Notes under the pieces: generated by a model
Told to the model about the DNA's origin: nothing
What the model saw: only the letters and a program-made list of their open reading frames with translations
The model's database searches: none
Shown here: one piece after another, positions 1-11,713 of the stretch
Layout of the letters: the number at the start of each line of letters is the position of its first letter
Numbering within the stretch: the stretch's first letter is position 1
Program-made: the position numbers and the translations under genes
Origin: Cedecea neteri
GTDB lineage: Bacteria; Pseudomonadota; Gammaproteobacteria; Enterobacterales; Enterobacteriaceae
DNA: 64,000 bases
Assembly: GCF_000758325.1 (NCBI RefSeq)
Contig: NZ_CP009459.1
Coordinates: forward strand, 1,364,001 to 1,428,000
Direction: 5' to 3'

Positions 1-212
1 GAGATGTCTTCCCGGAAGAGTTCCGCCACTATCTTTGCGCGGACAGACGCATTCGCCCGCTATTCGATGAAATGCACGCCGACCTGTTCCGCGCCGACTT
101 TTGGCGCGCTTTGCAAACCCGCATCCGCGATGGCTATGTAGAAGATGTTTATGCTTATCGCCGCCGGCAGCGCTTCAGCCAGCGGTTTGGGGAAGTGAAG
201 CGAGCGGGCTAG
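1..212 (+). CDS. aceK: Isocitrate dehydrogenase kinase/phosphatase, C-terminal fragment
   Basis: Only the last 69 codons are inside the window (reading frame from base 3, TAG stop at 210-212), so the gene starts upstream. The readable tail begins [11 protein letters not shown] and ends with an Arg-rich segment typical of the AceK C-terminus. AceK phosphorylates and dephosphorylates isocitrate dehydrogenase and so controls carbon flow between the TCA cycle and the glyoxylate shunt. Its position directly next to iclR, the repressor of aceBAK, supports the call. Its stop codon is interleaved with that of the convergent iclR gene in a CTAG tetranucleotide. Confidence 0.9.
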   Translation, partial: DVFPEEFRHYLCADRRIRPLFDEMHADLFRADFWRALQTRIRDGYVEDVYAYRRRQRFSQRFGEVKRAG

Positions 213-1042
213 CGCCCGCCGCCGTAAGCCAGCGTAATTTCTTTTGCAGCCTTGATTACCAGCGCACCCAGCTCCGTCACGCGGTCATCGGTGATGCGCG
301 AAATCGGGCCAGAAATAGAGATCGCCGCAAACGCCTCATGGTGTTCATCGTAGATGCACGAAGCCACGCAGCGCAGCCCCAAGGCATGCTCTTCATCGTC
401 AAATGAATAACCGCGCTTGCGGGTTTGCGCTAAATCTTCCTTTAAATGCAGCGGTGAAGTCAGCGTGGCTGGCGTGTAGCTGTGCAGTCCTTTGCGGTGC
501 AGCAGGCCCGCCAGTTCGTCGTCGTTCAACTGAGCCAGAAACGCTTTGCCAGCACCGGACGCGTGCATCGGCAGCTTGCCGCCAATAGGTGCTGACATAC
601 GCATCAGCTGCGTGCATTGCACCTGGTCGATAATAATCGCCTGATGATCGCTCTTGTCGAGCACCGCAAGGTTGACGGTTTCGCCGGAGGCTTCCATCAG
701 TTTGCGCAGAATAGGGTGCACAATGGCCAGCAGATTGCGGCTTTGCAGGAAGCTGCTGCCGACGACAAATGCGTGCGCGCCAATCGTCCAGTGACCAAGA
801 TCGCCCACCTGATGCACAAAACCTAACTGCTGCATCGTAGTGAGCAGACGGTGGGTGGTGGAATTGGGCAAACCAGCCTGCTGGGCAAGCTCGGTGAGCG
901 CCACGCTACCGTGAGATTCGGCAATCCACTCCAGCAGCTTAAGGCCGCGGGTCAGGGACTGCACTTGCCCGGTAGCAGCCGGAGCCGCAGCGGCTGCGGC
1001 GCGGGGTTTCTTACCTCGTTTAGCGGGGACTGTAGCAACCAT
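209..1042 (-). CDS. iclR: IclR, repressor of the glyoxylate-shunt operon
   Basis: 277 residues, an IclR-family repressor of the aceBAK operon. An Ala-rich, basic N-terminal tail is followed by the winged-helix DNA-binding domain (about residues 27-90; recognition segment around [18 protein letters not shown]). The effector-binding domain (about 100-270) contains the family-typical [17 protein letters not shown] stretch. Length and sequence match the E. coli protein closely, with the slightly longer Ala-rich linker as the main difference. A good ribosome site (AAGGAG) precedes the ATG. It converges on aceK; E. coli K-12 has arpA between these two genes and this window does not. Glyoxylate and pyruvate are the known ligands of the family member. 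Confidence 0.96.
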   Translation of the reverse strand: MVATVPAKRGKKPRAAAAAAPAATGQVQSLTRGLKLLEWIAESHGSVALTELAQQAGLPNSTTHRLLTTMQQLGFVHQVGDLGHWTIGAHAFVVGSSFLQSRNLLAIVHPILRKLMEASGETVNLAVLDKSDHQAIIIDQVQCTQLMRMSAPIGGKLPMHASGAGKAFLAQLNDDELAGLLHRKGLHSYTPATLTSPLHLKEDLAQTRKRGYSFDDEEHALGLRCVASCIYDEHHEAFAAISISGPISRITDDRVTELGALVIKAAKEITLAYGGGR

Positions 1043-1131
1043 ACCGGACTCCTTTTTCGTATCGTGGAAATCATTTTCGTTTTATTTGGCGAATTTGCAA
1101 CCGCTACTCAGACTGATCGGAGGAGTGATGC

Positions 1132-1144
1132 TGAACATCTCTCA
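1132..1144 (+). promoter_or_regulatory. Candidate MetR binding site upstream of metH
   Basis: TGAACATCTCTCA matches the MetR consensus TGAA-NN-T-NN-TTCA at all but one fixed position. It lies about 90 bp upstream of the metH start, in the iclR-metH intergenic region, where MetR activation of metH is expected in enterobacteria. Pattern match only. Confidence 0.45.
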
Positions 1145-1234
1145 TGTTCCCGATATGCGGCTTTTACGACCCTATAGATTGTGCAAGTATGGGATGGCAT
1201 ATCCGTCAGGCAGGGAAAACAGGTGGGAGTGAGC

Positions 1235-4918
<3,684 letters not shown>

Positions 4919-4950
4919 CTCACAAACCTGTTATCTTTCCTTACAACTTA

Positions 4951-4980
4951 CAAGGCGCTCTGGGGGCGCCTTGTCTCTTT
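4951..4980 (+). terminator. Rho-independent terminator of metH
   Basis: Perfect stem AAGGCGC / GCGCCTT with a short loop, followed by a T-rich run (TTGTCTCTTT), 32 bp after the metH stop codon. Confidence 0.75.
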
Positions 4981-5044
4981 ATTGAAGTTAAACCCTTATA
5001 CTGAAGGATGGTGGTTATTTTTGCTTCGGGAACCCTAAAAACTT

Positions 5045-5167
5045 TACCCTAAATAATTCGAATTGCAGGAAGGCGACAAGACCGACAATCCCCGGGAGCA
5101 TAGCTAACTATGTGACTGGGGTGGGCGGGTGCAGTCAACACACCTGCGGTTTGAAGTATGACGGGTA
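5045..5167 (+). repeat. ERIC (IRU) element, copy 1, near full length
   Basis: About 123 bp matching the enterobacterial repetitive intergenic consensus from its left end (TACCCTAAATAATTCGA) through the central palindrome (GTGACTGGGGTG) to the right end (TTGAAGTATGACGGGTA). The ends are inverted repeats. It ends about 20 bp before the yjbB start codon, just ahead of the yjbB ribosome site, so if transcribed it forms most of that gene's leader. Confidence 0.88.
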
Positions 5168-5187
5168 GATAAGGAGAACAAGAATCC

Positions 5188-6819
5188 GTGCTGACGTTGT
5201 TACACCTGCTGTCCGCCGTTTCGCTGCTGGTCTGGGGCACGCATATTGTGCGCACCGGTATCATGCGTGTTTACGGTGCCAACCTGCGCAGTGTGCTTAG
5301 CCACAGCGTAGAAAAGAAACCGCTCGCCTTCTGCGCCGGGATAGGCGTTACCGCGCTGGTGCAGAGCAGCAATGCCACCACCATGTTGGTGACCTCGTTT
5401 GTTGCCCAGGATTTGGTGGCGCTCGCCCCTGCGCTGGTGATTGTGCTGGGGGCTGATGTGGGTACAGCGCTAATGGCGCGTATCCTGACTTTCGATCTCT
5501 CATGGCTTTCACCGCTGCTGATTTTCATCGGCGTTATCTTCTTCCTCAGCCGCAAGCAGACCCGCGCCGGGCAGCTTGGCCGCGTGGGGATTGGCCTGGG
5601 CCTTATTCTGCTGGCGCTTGAGCTGATTGTAGGGGCCGTTACGCCGATTACCCAGGCGAACGGCGTCCAGGTGATCTTTGCTTCCCTGACCGGCGACATC
5701 ATGCTCGACGCGCTGATTGGCGCGATGTTTGCCATTATCAGCTACTCGAGTCTGGCCGCCGTCCTGCTGACGGCCACGCTGACCTCCACCGGCGTGATCT
5801 CATTTGATGTGGCGCTATGCCTGGTTATCGGGGCTAACCTCGGCTCCGGCCTACTGGCGATGATCAACAACAGCGCTGCCAATGCTGCCGCGCGTCGCGT
5901 GGCGCTTGGCAGTCTGCTGTTCAAGCTGGTGGGCAGTCTGCTGGTGTTGCCGTTTGTGCATGTCCTGGCCCGGCTGATGCACCACCTGCCGCTGCCGGAA
6001 TCTGAACTGGTTATCTACTTCCACGTGTTCTACAACCTGATTCGTTGCCTGGTGATGGTGCCGTTTGCCGAACCCATGGCGCGCTTCTGCCGCCGGGTGA
6101 TCAGCGAAGTACCGGAAGTCGACGCCCGGATGAAGCCGAAGCACCTCGATCCTACGGCGCTGGATACTCCTGCGTTGGGGTTATCTAACGCCGCGCGTGA
6201 AACCCTGAGAATGGGCGACGTGCTTGAGCAGATGCTGGAAACCTGGAGCAAGGTGATGCACGGTGAGCCGCGTCAGGAAAAAGAGCTGCGTAAGCTGGCT
6301 GATGACGTGGACGTGCTGTATACCGCCATCAAACTCTATCTCGCGCAGATGCCGAAGGAAGATCTGGCGGAAATGGAGTCGCGCCGCTGGGCTGAAATCA
6401 TTGAAATGTCGCTTAACCTGGAACAGGCAGCGGACATTATCGAACGTATGGGCAGCGAAGTGGCGGATAAATCTCTCGCCGCGCGCCGGGCCTTCTCGCC
6501 GGACGGCCTGACCGAGCTGGATAACCTGCTCCAGCAGTTGATCAGCAACCTGCAGCTGAGTCTGTCGGTGTTCTTCTCGAGCGACCTGGGCAGCGCCCGT
6601 CGGCTGCGCCGAAACAAACACCGCTTCCGTATCATGAACCGCCGTTACTCTCATGCCCACGTTGATCGCCTGCACCAGCAGAACGTGCAGAGTATTGAGA
6701 CCAGCTCGCTGCACCTTGGGCTGCTGGGGGACATGAAGCGCCTGAACTCGTTGTTCTGCTCCGTCGCCTATAGCGTGCTGGACCAGCCGGACGATGACGA
6801 CGAGCGGGATGAATATTGA
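5188..6819 (+). CDS. yjbB: YjbB, Na/Pi-cotransporter family inorganic phosphate exporter
   Basis: 543 residues, the same length as E. coli YjbB. The N-terminal half (about 1-310) is a polytopic inner-membrane domain of the Na+/phosphate cotransporter II family, with the family QSSNATT motif at residues 59-65 and an inverted-repeat partner near residues 170-190 (SYSSLAAVLL). The C-terminal half (about 320-520) is soluble, helical and PhoU-like. E. coli YjbB exports phosphate. Start is GTG with a good ribosome site (AAGGAG) directly after an ERIC repeat. It stands alone; the next genes, the sor operon, converge on it. Confidence 0.95.
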   Translation: MLTLLHLLSAVSLLVWGTHIVRTGIMRVYGANLRSVLSHSVEKKPLAFCAGIGVTALVQSSNATTMLVTSFVAQDLVALAPALVIVLGADVGTALMARILTFDLSWLSPLLIFIGVIFFLSRKQTRAGQLGRVGIGLGLILLALELIVGAVTPITQANGVQVIFASLTGDIMLDALIGAMFAIISYSSLAAVLLTATLTSTGVISFDVALCLVIGANLGSGLLAMINNSAANAAARRVALGSLLFKLVGSLLVLPFVHVLARLMHHLPLPESELVIYFHVFYNLIRCLVMVPFAEPMARFCRRVISEVPEVDARMKPKHLDPTALDTPALGLSNAARETLRMGDVLEQMLETWSKVMHGEPRQEKELRKLADDVDVLYTAIKLYLAQMPKEDLAEMESRRWAEIIEMSLNLEQAADIIERMGSEVADKSLAARRAFSPDGLTELDNLLQQLISNLQLSLSVFFSSDLGSARRLRRNKHRFRIMNRRYSHAHVDRLHQQNVQSIETSSLHLGLLGDMKRLNSLFCSVAYSVLDQPDDDDERDEY

Positions 6820-6862
6820 TCGCCCGTATGGCACCGTTATTTTCAGGAGCCGGGGCTACGAA

Positions 6863-6928
6863 ATCGCCTTCTTGTGCAAGAAGGGCGATGATGTACTTGA
6901 AAGGCAGCCATCAGGCTGCCTTTCTTTT
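6863..6928. terminator. Two hairpins between convergent yjbB and sorE; the second is a terminator
   Basis: First hairpin: 6863-6889, with long arms (ATCGCCTTCTT / AAGAAGGGCGAT, one bulge). Second: AAGGCAGCC / GGCTGCCTT at 6901-6922, followed by TTCTTTT on the plus strand. The second has the form of an intrinsic terminator for yjbB. Either hairpin could also act on the converging sor transcript. Confidence 0.65.
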
Positions 6929-6947
6929 CACCATTAGCGGGTATCGA

Positions 6948-8177
6948 CTAACCGGAAACAATATCCTCCGCGTGGGCCAGCAGATACTCCTCCGCTTCCT
7001 TTGACCAGATGCCGCGGTGACGCTCCATAATTGCTGCCAGCGCTGGGTCGCTAATTTTCCCCAGCGGCGTTAGTGGCATTTTTTTCCCGGTATAAACCAG
7101 CTTTTTACCGCCGCCAACCGCCGGTAAGTCCAGCGTGGTATCGCCCGCCGCATTAAGCCCCAGAATATGAGTCACAACTTTTGCTGTCTGGACTTTTTTC
7201 GTCTGCATCAGCTCAACTGCGGCACGCATATCGTCAGTATTGCCGCCTGAGGTGCCTACGTAATGGGTGAAGGAGTAATGAACGTCGTAAAAGTTAATGG
7301 GGGCGCTGAACCCCTTATCCTGCGGGCCAGCAAAGAAATTGAGGCAGCCATCGGGTGCCAGCAGCGATGAAGCCATAGTGATAAGCTGCTCGTTGGGGAC
7401 GAAGACAAAGATATCGTCAAAACCGTGGCCGCAGGAGAGCGCCATCAGCGTTTCGCGGCTGGCATCATGGCCATCAATATAGTGAATCAATGTTTGCGGC
7501 TCGGACGGATAGTGCTGACGTGCATAGCTGAGCTTAGGCTTATTGGTGTCGGTCACCACCAGCAGCGCCGGATTGATCGGGCCATGCAACGCGTAGTCGA
7601 TAGCCAGCAAGCCCATTGGACCGGTGCCGCCGAGAATCAGCGTGCGTCCCTGAGGGCGAATGCCCATTACAGGGTTATAGCTGCCTTTCTCCAGATGATA
7701 GTTGGCGTTGAAAGCGCCAATCACGCAGGAAAGGGGCTCCACCAGCGAGCCTTCAAACCAGGTATCGCCCTCCCAGGAGAGCAGGCAATCTTGTTCCATC
7801 ACTTCGTTAGGGATCACCACATGGGTCGCTTCTCCACCGATCCACGGGAATGAATAGCCGGGACAGTCCGGGCGATCCGGCAACTGTAGATTGGCCTGAA
7901 TCACATAGCGCTGTCCGGCGTGAAACTTGTGCTGCCACTTCTTGCCGACGGCGATAATTTCCCCACAGAACTCATGGCCGATGATGATCGGGTTAGTCGC
8001 CACATCGTCAGGCACCTTTTTGTGATCCTGACCCTGATTCGCCTCTTTCCACGACGAGAGGCACAGGCTATCGGTAACTACGCGGGCGAGGATTTCATCC
8101 TCCTGCATCGGCGGGAGTTCAAAGGTTTCCAGACGCAGATCGCGTTTGCCGTATAGGCGCAGGGCTGTTGTTTGCAT
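6948..8177 (-). CDS. sorE: SorE, L-sorbose-1-phosphate reductase
   Basis: 409 residues from the ATG that carries a GAGGTGG ribosome site (MQTTALRL). A zinc-type medium-chain dehydrogenase: GroES-like catalytic half with GHEFCGE (about 67-73), then a Rossmann half with GGTGPMG (about 183-189). In Klebsiella the homologue reduces L-sorbose 1-phosphate, made by the PTS, to D-glucitol 6-phosphate with NAD(P)H. It is the last gene of the minus-strand operon, 51 bp after sorM, as in Klebsiella sorCDFBAME. The near-identical order and length make the assignment firm; substrate specificity is by homology. Confidence 0.93.
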   Translation of the reverse strand: MQTTALRLYGKRDLRLETFELPPMQEDEILARVVTDSLCLSSWKEANQGQDHKKVPDDVATNPIIIGHEFCGEIIAVGKKWQHKFHAGQRYVIQANLQLPDRPDCPGYSFPWIGGEATHVVIPNEVMEQDCLLSWEGDTWFEGSLVEPLSCVIGAFNANYHLEKGSYNPVMGIRPQGRTLILGGTGPMGLLAIDYALHGPINPALLVVTDTNKPKLSYARQHYPSEPQTLIHYIDGHDASRETLMALSCGHGFDDIFVFVPNEQLITMASSLLAPDGCLNFFAGPQDKGFSAPINFYDVHYSFTHYVGTSGGNTDDMRAAVELMQTKKVQTAKVVTHILGLNAAGDTTLDLPAVGGGKKLVYTGKKMPLTPLGKISDPALAAIMERHRGIWSKEAEEYLLAHAEDIVSG

Positions 8178-8228
8178 AAACCACCTCTTATTTAGCACGT
8201 TAGCTCCGGCATCGCCGGAGCGGAATGA

Positions 8229-9053
8229 TCAGGACAGGAAGCCCAGTGCGTTACCGATAATCCCCAGACCGAACAGGGCAAAAATCAGCCACACCGGATT
8301 CACTTTCTTATTGAGCAGGCGAACCATTAGCATTGTCAGGCCCAGTGCCAGAAGGCCGGGACAGAGCTGATCGAGGATGTTCTGTACGGTCATAGTGACG
8401 GTAGAACCATCGGCACCCGGCGTTTGTGAGACCACCAGCGGTACGTTGATGGTGGTCCACTTGGTCACCAGTACGCCCATGACAAACAGGCCAAGAATGG
8501 AGGCACCTTCGGTCAGTTTTTGCAGCAGGTTTCCGCCCATATCGCTGACGATACTGACCCCTTTACGGAAGCCCAGCTGCAGCCCATACCACTTCATGGC
8601 AAGACGTACCGCGTTGAAAATAAAGAAGAACAGAAGTGGTCCAAGAATATTGCCAGAGAGCGCCAGCGATGCGCCCAGGGCGGCGGTGATTGGCCGCAAT
8701 GTGCCCCACACTAGCGGGTCGCCAACCCCTGCAAGTGGTCCCATCAGGCCCACTTTTATGCCGTTAATCGCGCCATCATCTATAGCCGCACCGTTAGCTC
8801 GCGCTTCCTCCATCGCTACCGTTACGCCAATAACCGGACCGCAGACCGCAGGTGTGGTGTTGAAGAACACCAGGTGACGTTTCAGCGCGGCGACCTGATC
8901 CTCTTTTAGCGGATAAAGGCGTTTAATGGCCGGGATCATGTCGTAGCAAAAACCTAGCCCGTGGATACGTTCGAAGTTGAATGACGCCTGTTGCAGGTTG
9001 GATCGCAGAAACATGCTCACCAGGTCGCCTTGGGTAATTTTTCTCTGTTCCAT
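8229..9053 (-). CDS. sorM: SorM, sorbose PTS permease subunit IID
   Basis: Mannose-family PTS IID protein, the second membrane subunit of the L-sorbose transporter. The ATG at 9053 (MEQRKITQGDLVSMFLRS) has GGAG 6 nt upstream and gives 274 residues, the Klebsiella length. An in-frame ATG four codons earlier overlaps the sorA stop but has no ribosome site. Family features: N-terminal ITQGDL amphipathic segment, HGLGFCYDMIPAIKRLY, GLMGPLAGVGDPLVWGT, and a hydrophobic C-terminus. It works with SorA (IIC) to move sorbose while SorF and SorB pass on the phosphate. Confidence 0.94.
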   Translation of the reverse strand: MEQRKITQGDLVSMFLRSNLQQASFNFERIHGLGFCYDMIPAIKRLYPLKEDQVAALKRHLVFFNTTPAVCGPVIGVTVAMEEARANGAAIDDGAINGIKVGLMGPLAGVGDPLVWGTLRPITAALGASLALSGNILGPLLFFFIFNAVRLAMKWYGLQLGFRKGVSIVSDMGGNLLQKLTEGASILGLFVMGVLVTKWTTINVPLVVSQTPGADGSTVTMTVQNILDQLCPGLLALGLTMLMVRLLNKKVNPVWLIFALFGLGIIGNALGFLS

Positions 9054-9064
9054 ATTGGGCTCCA

Positions 9065-9862
9065 TCAGTCGTCAAGCTGGTCAAGGGCAGTGGAAGAGGC
9101 GGCCATAGCCTGGGGTTCAGGCTTGCGCCACTGCGGGTTAAGCTGGATATAAATCAGCGCGATGATGACCCCCACGCCGCCGAAGGCCAGCAGGCTGAAA
9201 TCGAGATAGCCGCCCGCGAGGAAGCCAAGGAAAAAGAAAGGCATCAGATATTTCACGCCCATCATGCGAAGCACCATGGCGTAGCCGACCACCACGATAA
9301 AACCGCCAGCGATTTGCAAACCGTGGGTGACATATTCTGGAATAGCACCCAGCATATTGCTGACCATGTCGGCGCTGACAAACAGCGAAACCACCAGCGC
9401 AGGGATGGCGACGCGCAGCGCCTGGATGCCCAGCGCTGAGACGTGCAGAAGATCGATTGTCCCAAAGCGTGCCTCTTCAGCGGCTTTATCTGCGGCGTGC
9501 TGGAACACCACGGTAATAGTACGGGCGAATACGGTGAGCACCTGGCCCGCGGCGGCGACCGGGAGTGCGATAGCTATCCCGGTTGCGATGCTTTGGTGAC
9601 CAACGATCACCAGGATAGCCGAGATAATGCTGGCCAGCGCCGAGTCCGGAGACTGAGCCGCGCCGACGTTCATCCAGCCCAGTGCGATCAATTCCAGAGT
9701 TCCGCCGAGCATAATTCCGGTTTTTAAATCGCCAAGAATTAAGCCAATCACGGTACAGGCAATTAACGGACGGTGAGTCTGAAATTCATCCAGCACGCTG
9801 CCCATCCCGGCAATACAGGAAAAAATAAAAATAGCTATTATTTGTAGGGTACTGATTTCCAT
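9065..9862 (-). CDS. sorA: SorA, sorbose PTS permease subunit IIC
   Basis: 265 residues, very hydrophobic along most of its length: the mannose-family PTS IIC channel subunit. It has the family segment GLILGDLKTGIMLGGTLELI (about 41-60) and GWMNVGAAQSPDSALASII just after it. It forms the inner-membrane translocation unit with SorM. The stop overlaps the upstream alternative start of sorM, so the two are translationally coupled. A 65-bp gap containing no obvious hairpin separates it from sorB. Confidence 0.94.
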   Translation of the reverse strand: MEISTLQIIAIFIFSCIAGMGSVLDEFQTHRPLIACTVIGLILGDLKTGIMLGGTLELIALGWMNVGAAQSPDSALASIISAILVIVGHQSIATGIAIALPVAAAGQVLTVFARTITVVFQHAADKAAEEARFGTIDLLHVSALGIQALRVAIPALVVSLFVSADMVSNMLGAIPEYVTHGLQIAGGFIVVVGYAMVLRMMGVKYLMPFFFLGFLAGGYLDFSLLAFGGVGVIIALIYIQLNPQWRKPEPQAMAASSTALDQLDD

Positions 9863-9927
9863 AATCTGTCACCTTGGAGGTATAAGGATCCCTGCCTGTT
9901 ACGGCATATTACTACAGGCCCGATTTA

Positions 9928-10422
9928 TTATTTTGTAACGGACAGTTCTGCTATTTTATCGAGAATATTTACCGGAGGGTCGGAGGCCACAACGCGTAAA
10001 TCGAGTTTTACCCCTAGATTATCTAATTGTTGAAATGAATTAATATCCATTTCATCTAATGAGATGGCCTTGGTTAGTTGTTTTTTACCTGGTCGCCAGG
10101 CCATGCCGCCGATATTTAGAGTCGCTATTTTTACTCCCTGTTGGACCATAGTTAAAACATCATGCGGGTTGGTAAATAAATAAAAAACGGACTCGTCTTT
10201 ATATTGCGGGTTATGATATACGGCGACGGCTTTTTCGATATTTACCACGTTAACCTTTATACCCGGAGGTGCGGCCTGGCGAAGTAGCGTGCGACGAACG
10301 TCATCGTTATAAACATCGTCATTGCAAATAATAATTCGCCGGGCGTTGGCCACTTTTGACCAAACGGTAGTGACCTGACCATGAATCAAACGGTCATCGA
10401 TGCGAGCGAGCGTAATGTTCAT
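9928..10422 (-). CDS. sorB: SorB, sorbose PTS subunit IIB
   Basis: 164 residues from the ATG at 10422, which overlaps the sorF stop by one base (TGATG) and has AGGAGG upstream; this is translational coupling. A mannose-family IIB phosphocarrier with the phosphorylation site in RIDDRLIHGQVTT (His about 15). It receives phosphate from SorF (IIA) and passes it to the incoming L-sorbose. Later conserved parts include the FTNP and IGGMAWRPGKKQLTKAISL segments. Cytoplasmic, associated with SorA/SorM. Confidence 0.94.
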   Translation of the reverse strand: MNITLARIDDRLIHGQVTTVWSKVANARRIIICNDDVYNDDVRRTLLRQAAPPGIKVNVVNIEKAVAVYHNPQYKDESVFYLFTNPHDVLTMVQQGVKIATLNIGGMAWRPGKKQLTKAISLDEMDINSFQQLDNLGVKLDLRVVASDPPVNILDKIAELSVTK

Positions 10423-10829
10423 CAAAAGTCCTCCTCAACGGTCTCCGGTTGCCGCCAGGTGACGCAGCACTGGCTGGCAATAGTCTCCAGGTGAATGCAG
10501 AGTTCGTCAGCGTTCATCGTTTGTTGATTGTCCACCAGCTCCAGAGCCAGCGGCAGCGACAGGCCGCTGATAACCCGCAGATGTGGGTTGCTCATTGCTA
10601 GCCCCGCAGCGGCATTCCAAGGACTGCCGCACTGTAAATCAACGGCGATAAGCCACTGCTCTTCTTTGCGAGTCTCTACTAGCTTTTCAAGATTAATGGC
10701 GATATTGCCAGCGTTTTCACCGGGTACAAACTCCACGGTGCTGACGTTGACATCGCCGTAGACCATTCGCACCGAGTCGAGCATGGCGCAGGCAAGCTGG
10801 CCGTGGGCACAGAAGATGACGTTAACCAT
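10422..10829 (-). CDS. sorF: SorF, sorbose PTS subunit IIA
   Basis: 135 residues, a mannose-family IIA domain as a separate protein. The phospho-acceptor histidine is in FCAHGQLA (His9), and the ADLQCGSP-like segment here reads AVDLQCGSPWNAA. It accepts phosphate from HPr and passes it to SorB. The start ATG is 9 bp downstream of the sorD stop, and its stop codon is fused to the sorB start. IIA and IIB as separate genes match Klebsiella sorF-sorB. Confidence 0.93.
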   Translation of the reverse strand: MVNVIFCAHGQLACAMLDSVRMVYGDVNVSTVEFVPGENAGNIAINLEKLVETRKEEQWLIAVDLQCGSPWNAAAGLAMSNPHLRVISGLSLPLALELVDNQQTMNADELCIHLETIASQCCVTWRQPETVEEDF

Positions 10830-10838
10830 TTTTCCCCC

Positions 10839-11642
10839 TTAGCCGCGCGTTTTTCCGCCCGCGATGTTAGTGGTTACGCCAGTGATATAGCTGGCGCGTT
10901 CTGAGAGTAAGTAGCAAACAAAATCAGCGATTTCAGAAAGGCGACCTGAGCGCCCAATTGGAATTGAGTTCTTTGTATAGCCTTCGCGTAATTGTTCGAC
11001 GGTGATGCTACGAGTCCAGGCCAGCGCCTCCTCGTATTCTGGGGTGCGGAGTCCGGTTTTCTCCAGAATACCTGGCGCGACGCCCACCACGCGGATGCCG
11101 TGTTTGCCCAACTCTTTTGACCAAGAGCGAGTAAAGCTATTCAGCGCGGCTTTGGTCGCAGCATAGCAACTTTGCCCTTCAGAACCTTCAAGGCCGCTTT
11201 CCGACGAAACGTTAACAATCACGCCGTTGCGTTGTTTAACCATTTGGCGGGCCACCGCTTGTGACATCAGAAAAACACCTTTCTGGTTGATATTGACCAT
11301 TTTTTCAAATGCCGCTTCATTTAACTCGTAACGACCGGCTGGTAATTTCTCGTCGACTAATAAACGTGGGAAATTAACGCCTGCGTTATTCACCAGCCCA
11401 TCAATACAACCAAAGTGTTGAATAATACTGTCGACAGTTTTATTTACCTCGTTGGCGCTGGAAATATCAGTTGACCAGAAAATATAATTTTCGCGATCCT
11501 GGTGCTTATCTCCGCCGTGAATATCAACCATCTGCACTCTGGCACCCTGTAGTAATAACTCATCTACGATGGCCAGGCCAATTCCCGACGCACCACCGGT
11601 AACAATAATAAGTTTATCTTTTAAGTTTAACCACGTATCCAT
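10839..11642 (-). CDS. sorD: SorD, D-glucitol-6-phosphate dehydrogenase (SDR)
   Basis: 267-residue short-chain dehydrogenase/reductase. N-terminal NAD-binding glycine motif VTGGASGIGLAI (about residues 14-25), NNAG in VNNAGVNFP, and catalytic Tyr/Lys in SCYAATKAAL. In the sorbose pathway it oxidises D-glucitol 6-phosphate, produced by SorE, to fructose 6-phosphate, which enters glycolysis. An AGGAG ribosome site precedes the ATG. It is the first structural gene after sorC (71-bp gap) and 9 bp before sorF. Its specificity among sugar-alcohol phosphates comes from synteny with the known sor operon. Confidence 0.92.
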   Translation of the reverse strand: MDTWLNLKDKLIIVTGGASGIGLAIVDELLLQGARVQMVDIHGGDKHQDRENYIFWSTDISSANEVNKTVDSIIQHFGCIDGLVNNAGVNFPRLLVDEKLPAGRYELNEAAFEKMVNINQKGVFLMSQAVARQMVKQRNGVIVNVSSESGLEGSEGQSCYAATKAALNSFTRSWSKELGKHGIRVVGVAPGILEKTGLRTPEYEEALAWTRSITVEQLREGYTKNSIPIGRSGRLSEIADFVCYLLSERASYITGVTTNIAGGKTRG

Positions 11643-11713
11643 TATTGACTCCTGTTTTCTTTAGATAAAGGGATTCCTCGCGGCAGCGCTGCGTGAAATC
11701 ATCTTTTTTAAAT

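Noticed and set aside
5045-5167. Possible small RNA gene before yjbB
   Set aside because: The structure is fully explained by the ERIC consensus.
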